A stretch of 64,000 bases of DNA from Persicaria tinctoria (Eukaryota; Streptophyta; Magnoliopsida; Caryophyllales; Polygonaceae): positions 21,645,967 through 21,709,966 of the forward strand of contig JBANSL010000004.1 of the NCBI GenBank assembly GCA_037127255.1, given 5' to 3'. Of the stretch, positions 57,558 through 64,000 are shown one piece after another; position 1 is the stretch's first letter, and the number at the start of each line of letters is the position of its first letter. The notes beneath the pieces were generated by a model. That model saw nothing but the letters and a program-made list of their open reading frames with translations, was not told where the DNA came from and ran no database searches. The position numbers were made by a program, and so were the translations under genes.

Positions 57558-59356
57558 TGTCTGGTGAACCAAGCGGATGATTTGCACAGGGAAGGTCCAT
57601 AAGCAGACCGCCACTCTTTGTAGGAAACAACTTTGTCCACTAGAGATCTTTGATGAAGATGTTCATCATAGACCAAGATCTAGAGCTTTGGAACATTATA
57701 GAGAATGGTCCGAAGATTCCAGAGAAAGAAGGACCAAATGTTACCAAAGTTGCAAAGAAGGAGTCTGAATACAACCAAGCAGATCTTGAAACCATCTCCA
57801 AAAACTACAAGGCTATTAACTTACTCTATTGTGGTCTTAGTACTGATGAGTTCAACCGTATTTCATCTTGTAGGTCAGCTAAAGAGATTTGGGACAAATT
57901 GGTCGTCACCTATGAAGGAACAAGCCAAGTGAAAGACACCAAGATCAGCATCTTCCTTTGAAAGTATGAGCTCTTCAAGATGAAGTCTGATGAGTCAATC
58001 AAGGCCATGTTCACGCGATTCACAGAAATCACCAACAACCTTGACTCTCTCGGCAAGAGCTTTACCAACGTTGAGAAAGTGAGGAAGATACCGAGGTGCC
58101 TTCCAAAGGAGAAATGGGGTCCAAAAGTAACAGCTATAGAGGAAGCCCATGACCTCACCACTCTACCCCTTGATGACCTTCTTGGGAAGTTGATCACACA
58201 TGAGATGATCCTTAATGAAGATGATGGAGAACTTCCAGCTAGCACTAAGAACTTGGCACTCAAGTCTAAGAAAGATGAGCCCAAGGATGGATCTGATTCC
58301 GAAGATGAGGATGACGATGAGGATGATCCTTTTGCTCTTATCATAAGAGGCCTTGCTAGAATTCTTAAAATGAAGAAGCAATTCAACAACAAGGATGGAT
58401 CAGAGTCTTCAAAATTTTGAGGTAAGCCTCAATACAACAAGTATGAAAAGAAGACTAAACCGTTGTCTTGTTTTGAATGTGGTGAAACAGATCATCTTGT
58501 GAAGGACTGCCCTCAAAAGACAAAGAGCCAGCCCAAGAAAGGTGACAAATGGAAGAAGAAAGCCATGGTGGCTACTTGGAGGGATTCCGACTCTGACTCC
58601 GACGATGAGAAGGCCAACATTTGTCTTATGGCCTCAGAAGATGAATCCCACGATGAAAGGCTTGAAGCTACTGTAAGAGAACTCATGGAAAGCCCAAAAG
58701 AGGTATTATCGGAATTCCTTTCCAATACGATTGCCAATGAAGAGAAGCCTATTGCCCAAACTAACATTCTTATTAAGAGAACTATTGACCAGGAAAGAAC
58801 TATTGAGGATCTGTCTATGAGGGTCAAAGGTCTTGAAGCTTCTTATTCAGGTCTTGACATTAAAGTCAAGACGCTTGACTCGGAGAAATCTGAACTCAAG
58901 CAAGATTTCTCCTCTCTAAGAAATGAGCATCATGACTTAGAGAACGAGAAGATCTCCCTGAATAATAAGATTCAAGACCAACAGACAGCCCTCATAAGTT
59001 TTACCAAATCCAAAGGTACTCTCGATAGGATATTGGGTGAGCAACAAAGCTCTCTAAACAAAAGTGGTATTGGTTACAATCCAAAGTTTTTAAAGAAGCA
59101 ACACATTACCACTTTTGTAAAGGCAAAAGGAAGCAGAACCTCTCCTATATATCACCATTGTGCTAGAAAGGGACATGTAAAAGAGACCTGCCCTTATAGA
59201 AGAAATGATCCATATATTATTCGCAATACATTTCCTGTTCATTTGAGAAAAGAACGGATAACACAAGTTTGGGTCCCAAAAGGCACTATTTTACCAAATA
59301 TGGTTTACCCCAACAATGGATCCAAATTTGCTTATTGGTCTAGCCACAAAGGATGA
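57558..59356 (+). pseudogene. Copia element C2 gag, with several stop codons
   Basis: Closely matches C1 gag along its whole length. Nonsense codons lie near 57579 (TGA), 57641 (TAG), 57958 (TGA) and 58418 (TGA). The first zinc knuckle reads CFECGETDHLVKDC and the second has lost its first Cys (YHHCARKGH). The frame ends with the same TGA-overlapping-ATG arrangement as C1. Confidence 0.88.
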
Positions 59357-59370
59357 TGTTTGTCTTGTAG

Positions 59371-60307
59371 GAGATCACCAAGGTGAAAGAACACAAATGG
59401 ATTATTGATAGTGTATGCTCGAGGCATATGAGTGGGAAGAGTTCTATGCTTTTAGAAAATGCATTACCTAAAACCTATTGGGCTGAAGCTGTTAACACAA
59501 CTAACTACATTTTAAATCGTTTTCTTATTCATTCCATCTTAAAGAAAACTCCTTATGAACTTTTCAAAGACCGCAAACCACTTATATCTTATTTTAAACC
59601 CTTTGGCTGTACTTGTTTTGTTCATAACAATGGAAAAGATAACCTTGGGAAATTTTATGCGCGTAGTGATGAAGGTATATTTCTTGGCTATTCCACGAGT
59701 AGCAAAGCTTATAGAATCTTCAATAAAAGGACCCCGGTAGTTGAAGAAAGTATACATGTTATTTTTGATGAATGCAATGACGGTGCTTTGAGTGAAAGTG
59801 TTGCAGATATAAATCTTAACATCCATGAAGAGAACGAGGAAGTTGATGATACTGCTGCCAAGAACACAGAGAAGAGGAACATGCAGCAGCCGATTCTCAA
59901 CACTGAAGAATTGGCCCAAGGTGTTGAAGACTCGTCCAAAGCCCTTGGTGTCCAATCCAACAGTGTTGAGACGTCAGAAACTGTTGTAACTGAACCTAAC
60001 ACGACCACAGAGTCAGATGTACCACAAATCAATCCTACTGGTGTGACGAATCAAGGAGTTGAGACGAGCAAAAGGAAATTCAAATACTCCTCATCACACT
60101 CTTTAAAGGATATCATTTCTGACCCTACTTCTAGTGTTCAAACTCGTTCTAAACTTAAAGATCTTTGTGCTTTTCACGCGTTTGTTTCTCTTATTGAGCC
60201 AAAGAAGGTAGATGAGGCACTTCAGGAGCCAGACTGGATCATTGCTATGCAAAGTGAGCTTAATGAGTTTGAAGGGAACAAAGTCTGGACCTTGAAGCCT
60301 AGGCCAA
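59371..60307 (+). pseudogene. Copia element C2 pol remnant with 879-bp in-frame deletion
   Basis: The protease begins IIDSV where C1 has IIDSG, so the catalytic DSG motif is lost. At 59445/59446 the sequence jumps from the position equivalent to C1 48686 to that of C1 49566. This removes the rest of the protease and the integrase zinc finger and catalytic Asp-Asp-Glu. The jump is exactly 879 bp (293 codons), with CT shared at the junction, so the frame stays open into the integrase C-terminal region. It ends at the start of the reverse transcriptase, where LTR E takes over at about 60306. Confidence 0.85.
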
Positions 60308-61570
60308 ATCGAGTATGCAAAATAGAATATAAATAAACTAAGGCAAACCAGATTCTGTCCCTTGCAAATGATTACAAGACCTCCTCCTGATGTAGCAGCG
60401 GGAATTCAGGATCGATCCACGAGGAAGCATGTCAGCGGATCCTAGGCAACAGAGAAATCTCACAGAAGTCGACAACAGAGGTCCTAGATCTCGAGTACAG
60501 TTACTCAACAGAAGATCGGACAGTCGAACAGTGCAGCAACAACTCGGCGGTTTTTAGTCGATCTCGACAAAGCCTTACTCGAGATCGAGTAGGGTCATCG
60601 ACGTCGGGTTGATCTTTGTCGATCACCTGCACACAGAAGCTACGACGATTCTGGAATCGAAGATTAGTAACTCGAGATCGACCAAAGTTGGTCGAGATCG
60701 AGTAAGACAGAAAGTAAAACGAAATAAAATAAAGACAAAGGCTTTTGGGATTCTAAAATAAACTGTATGTAAACGACTTCCAAGATTGGGGTTTGCATCA
60801 ATGATAACCAACCATGCATAAGGCAAGAATAAAACACATAATCATATAACTTGCATCGAAGGACTAAGCTTTCGCCTTTTCCAACAATTAGACAACTCTT
60901 TCAAGAAATCCTAATTGTATCTACTGATTTTATGTTTACAATCCAAGTTGTTAGCATGAACCTCCATTATATGGGTAATAAACACATAACAAGTAGTAGA
61001 TGCTCAAAACATGATAAAAGTCGGATCTTTACCTCAAACACGCAGGGCTATCGTCGGGTTCGCCCCAACCCTAGAAGTGGGTGGACTACTCGCGCTTCAT
61101 CGCAACCTCAGACATTGATTGAAAGGAAATAACAACTTGCATTAAACTAAATTCAAAGACTTTACAATCCCGGCGATTCAACTCTCGCTGAATGCCAAAA
61201 CCCTAAAACCTTCGAACTCCTAAAACTTCTCTGTGAACTACTTCTCTAACTTCTGAATTTAATTCTTCCTAAAATCAGCCCCATGGGCTTTATTTATAGC
61301 CTTCTAATCCTTGCTATTCAGGGATAGAATATCTATATCTATATCTAAATCTATATCTAAAGCATTAAAGATAAATAAATGCAACAACATAATTAAATCT
61401 AAAAAAGGGAATTATATCTAAAAGTCTTCAGGTGGATAAATCTTCTCCTTCATGGTAGATCTTGATAAAATCGGATAGACTCGGCAATCTTCGGCCCCGA
61501 GGAATCCCAATCCGAGTAGGACAGCTTTAACCGCGTTACGCGTCTCCGGAAGATTTCCTCGATCTCGAGT
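60306..61570 (-). repeat. Truncated LTR E of the Athila-type family
   Basis: Starts inside the LTR (the first nine bases or so are missing) with AAATCGAGTATGC and ends in a TCGA cluster at about 61570. It contains the conserved TATA region (about 61280-61295, minus strand) and several TCGANNTCGA motifs. The left join shares AAA with C2 and the right join shares CGAGT with element F. No target duplication is visible, so the piece was cut by rearrangement. Confidence 0.75.
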
Positions 61571-63381
61571 CGATCCCACAGAAAATCAAGTTATTACTAA
61601 GTTAAGTCTATTTACCAATTAAGAGAAAATAGGGGGTTTTGGTGTGATGAGATTAAGAAAGAAAATAACTAAATATATGAACAAGTTAACGGAGATAACA
61701 ACTAAAGAACTAGTTTCATCTACAAATATCCACTCTAATTTGACTAGTTGATCCTTGATTCTTCTTCAAGTTCTGTTTTCATCCTATTATTAGTCCTACG
61801 AGTACTAGTAACCCTTACTAATTAGATAACCTTAACACGGTCAAGATTTAACCTAATAGTAGCATTAAGATTAAGGATTAACCAGGATATATGCAACACC
61901 AAACTACGAGTAAGCATTTAACATATAATTGATTCTCTACACACAAGTTTAGTCCTACGAGTCCTAAAAAGGTATGATTGCTATTATGGATTAAGGTTCG
62001 CAACGAGGAATCTACAAAATCCTAGCAACAATCTCAACTAGTTGTACGGACTAGAAGAAATCAACAATATTCGCAAAAGAATTAATACGAATCAATAGGA
62101 ATAGAACAAGAATAGAAATCTCACAACTTTATCAAATCAAAGCTTCAATACATAGACGAAACGGGAGAGTTTAGATCTCCATAAAAATAAGACAAAATAC
62201 AATTAGGTTTCTAGGTTTAGAACGTTAGTCACTTGCGGCTTACGGTGCCTTGGGGCTGTATGAATCTATATACATATACTAAAACCGATGCATTGAAGCC
62301 TGCGTGGCGGCGTGTGAGTGAATCTGCCTACATGGCGGTGCGTGAGTGCGTCTCGCAAAACTTTTTCCCGTCAAAAAGGAAATCTAATAAATATAATAAG
62401 ATATTTCTAATCTATATAATTAAAAATAATTATTTTATTTTACCATTAATTCATATAATTGAATAGATGGAATATCTTATACAGGAGTAAATATTATATA
62501 AGGAAATAATTATATCAATATAATTAAACACAATAATAGTAATAAATTAGGCATATACAGATAGACAAATTGCCATATAAGTGTATCTTCATCTGGATTA
62601 TAAATAATCTTTCCAATGGACGGTTTATATATAAATTTGGCATATGGACGGTTTATATATCTATTATTTTTGGTGGAAAGAATTATTTATATCAAAATTA
62701 ATTATTTCATAGTTATTTTATTTATATCTATATTATTTTTTAGGAGAATGAGTTATTTAGATCTAGATTAATTTTAATCTTATATTTCCAATTATTAGTT
62801 TAATTAATTATCATAATGTAATTCATATTTATTTATTTATTTATTTTCATATTTATAATAGGATTTTTTTTTTATAGATAATAAGTGAAATTTTATAATA
62901 TTGTGTTAATATATTCCCGTGCAGGGGACGGGGCATACACTAGTGTAAATATATAGTATACTAATATCCTAATCCATATATGGGAACTATCGTAATTTAA
63001 ATATATAATAATACTTTAATATATATAATTCTATAAATCTAATAATCTATCTAATTTAATATAACAACCAAAATAACATGAAGCGGCACTTGTTAGCCGT
63101 GTGGGCTCCTTTTGCTTGCACCGTCCAGTCCATCACACCAACTCGAACTCCAATAGCAAATGTTGCGATCAGGCCATTAAGCAATACGAGGCAATCCATC
63201 TTAAAATCAATCTCCGAATTCATATTTCATACGTTTCAACCCGAAAATACCTGAAATATATAAAAACACTAGTGTAGACTCTGAAAATCAAATAATATAA
63301 ATTAAGCTATAAAAAATGTAAAAATGCTCTAAATTAATATGCAAATCTATATCTAAAACATGACTAAAATAGGCACTATCA
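61566..63381 (-). repeat. LTR of element F, truncated and interrupted by a Helitron
   Basis: Aligns with the LTR of element I from about 12415 to 13525. It lacks the first 75 bases or so and ends CACTATCA at 63381, followed by a polypurine tract, so it is the 3' LTR of a minus-strand element extending past the window. A Helitron occupies 62265-62943. Confidence 0.75.
62265..62943 (+). mobile_element. Non-autonomous Helitron (679 bp)
   Basis: Begins TCTATATACATATACTAAAA directly after an A and ends CACTAG directly before a T, as expected for Helitron insertion between A and T. Eleven bases inside the 3' end is a hairpin, CCCGT-gcagggg-ACGGG (62916-62932). The related LTR I lacks the insert: its gtatgaa-tcaatgtatata matches the joined flanks of F. 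There is no Rep/helicase; the interior is A/T-rich. Confidence 0.75.
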
Positions 63382-63395
63382 AACTACCCCATGCT
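63382..63395 (-). other. Polypurine tract of element F
   Basis: The minus strand reads agcatggggtagtt next to the LTR, a variant of the tract in A, B and H. Confidence 0.6.
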
Positions 63396-64000
63396 TAGAC
63401 TTTTGCTTGTCCCCAAGCAAACTAACTCAAAACAAAAGCAAACTCAAAAAGAAAGACAAAGACTCAAAAAGATTTCCACGAATGATCACTCATCGGTATG
63501 GTTCTCATGGCTACCGGAGTATTTATTATGTTAAAGCTCAAAATAATTATGACACTATGAGACCCACATCAAACCCTTCATACTCATTGCTTTAAACTCA
63601 AATTAGGTTCAGGGGATGCTTGCTTTCAGAATGTATTGAGCAATCAAAATCATTAAGCACATAAAAATCATCATAAACACCCATAGATTACTAGGCCTTT
63701 TCTATTTCGGAATTTCAATAAAGCTCATATATCTTTTTTCCATTGTTTCTAAGTACACTTTCTTCCTCCTTGTGTGAATTTTATCCTCTACAAACAGGAT
63801 CGGTTACTAACCGTATTTTTTTTTCTTTTCTCATGATTGTCGAGTGAATTTTATTCTCCTCGAATATTGGTTTATTGATGATTCTTTTCACTCGAGTGAA
63901 TTTTATCCTCCTCGAGCGGTGTAAGTGAATTTTATCCTCCTTACACTCATCAACCCAACACATATATCAAATCACATCAAACATATATCAAACAGATAAC
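63396..64000 (-). other. Internal region of element F, no ORF
   Basis: Non-coding 3' internal sequence. The word gtgaattttat-ctcct occurs four times (63774, 63844, 63895 and 63926, approximately), twice followed by cgag. The element continues beyond the window. Confidence 0.55.

Overview
This window is nuclear DNA from a flowering plant. The evidence is plant LTR retrotransposons with initiator-Met and tRNA-Asp primer sites, an Athila-type Ty3/Gypsy element with an env-like ORF, a Sirevirus-like Ty1/Copia element, MITEs, a short Helitron and fragments of intron-containing plant genes. I cannot fix the family. No intact host gene is visible, and most of the window is nested retroelements.

Left part (1-4970) is the only low-copy stretch. 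It holds the last four coding exons of an RRP8-like rRNA methyltransferase on the minus strand (176-816), a MITE (1265-1880), a hAT-type end (to about 2201), a CACTA-like foldback (2555-2838), a decayed tRNA (2874-2943) and three spliced exons of an unrecognised minus-strand gene (3470-4471).

4971-21907 is a mosaic of broken elements. In order these are a truncated Athila-type remnant (4971 to about 8830), a Mutator-like foldback with a perfect 9-bp target duplication (9512-10270), a gag-only Gypsy fragment with its LTR and primer site (11181-13525), an LTR with a Met primer site (ending 15821) and a solo LTR (17898-19828).

21908-60307 is a hierarchy that can be read exactly from target-site duplications. 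A Copia element (C1) starts at 21908. Its 5' LTR was split by a Gypsy element B (22436-46267, TSD TTTAT). B was split just after its primer site by Gypsy element A (24587-39744, minus strand, TSD CTTAG). A is nearly intact, with two LTRs of about 2.05 kb that differ at about 26 sites, a gag-pol frame broken by one stop codon, and an Athila-type env-like ORF broken by one stop codon. B keeps only gag and protease and looks like a non-autonomous partner of A. C1 carries gag, a decayed pol and an extra ORF split by a solo LTR, D (52765-54960). Its 3' LTR (56505-57498) is also the 5' LTR of a second, deleted Copia copy, C2 (57558-60307).

60306-64000 holds a truncated Athila-family LTR (E) fused within a TCGA-containing sequence to another Gypsy LTR (F). 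F is interrupted by a 679-bp Helitron.

The most unusual signal is a short self-complementary motif, TCGA-NN-TCGA. It occurs about 9-14 times in every full-length LTR of the A/B/D/G/H family, in two clusters on either side of the TATA box. It also occurs inside the coding region, where it encodes acidic and Ser/Arg-rich linkers at the joins between gag, protease, reverse transcriptase and integrase. I know of no described family with this arrangement.
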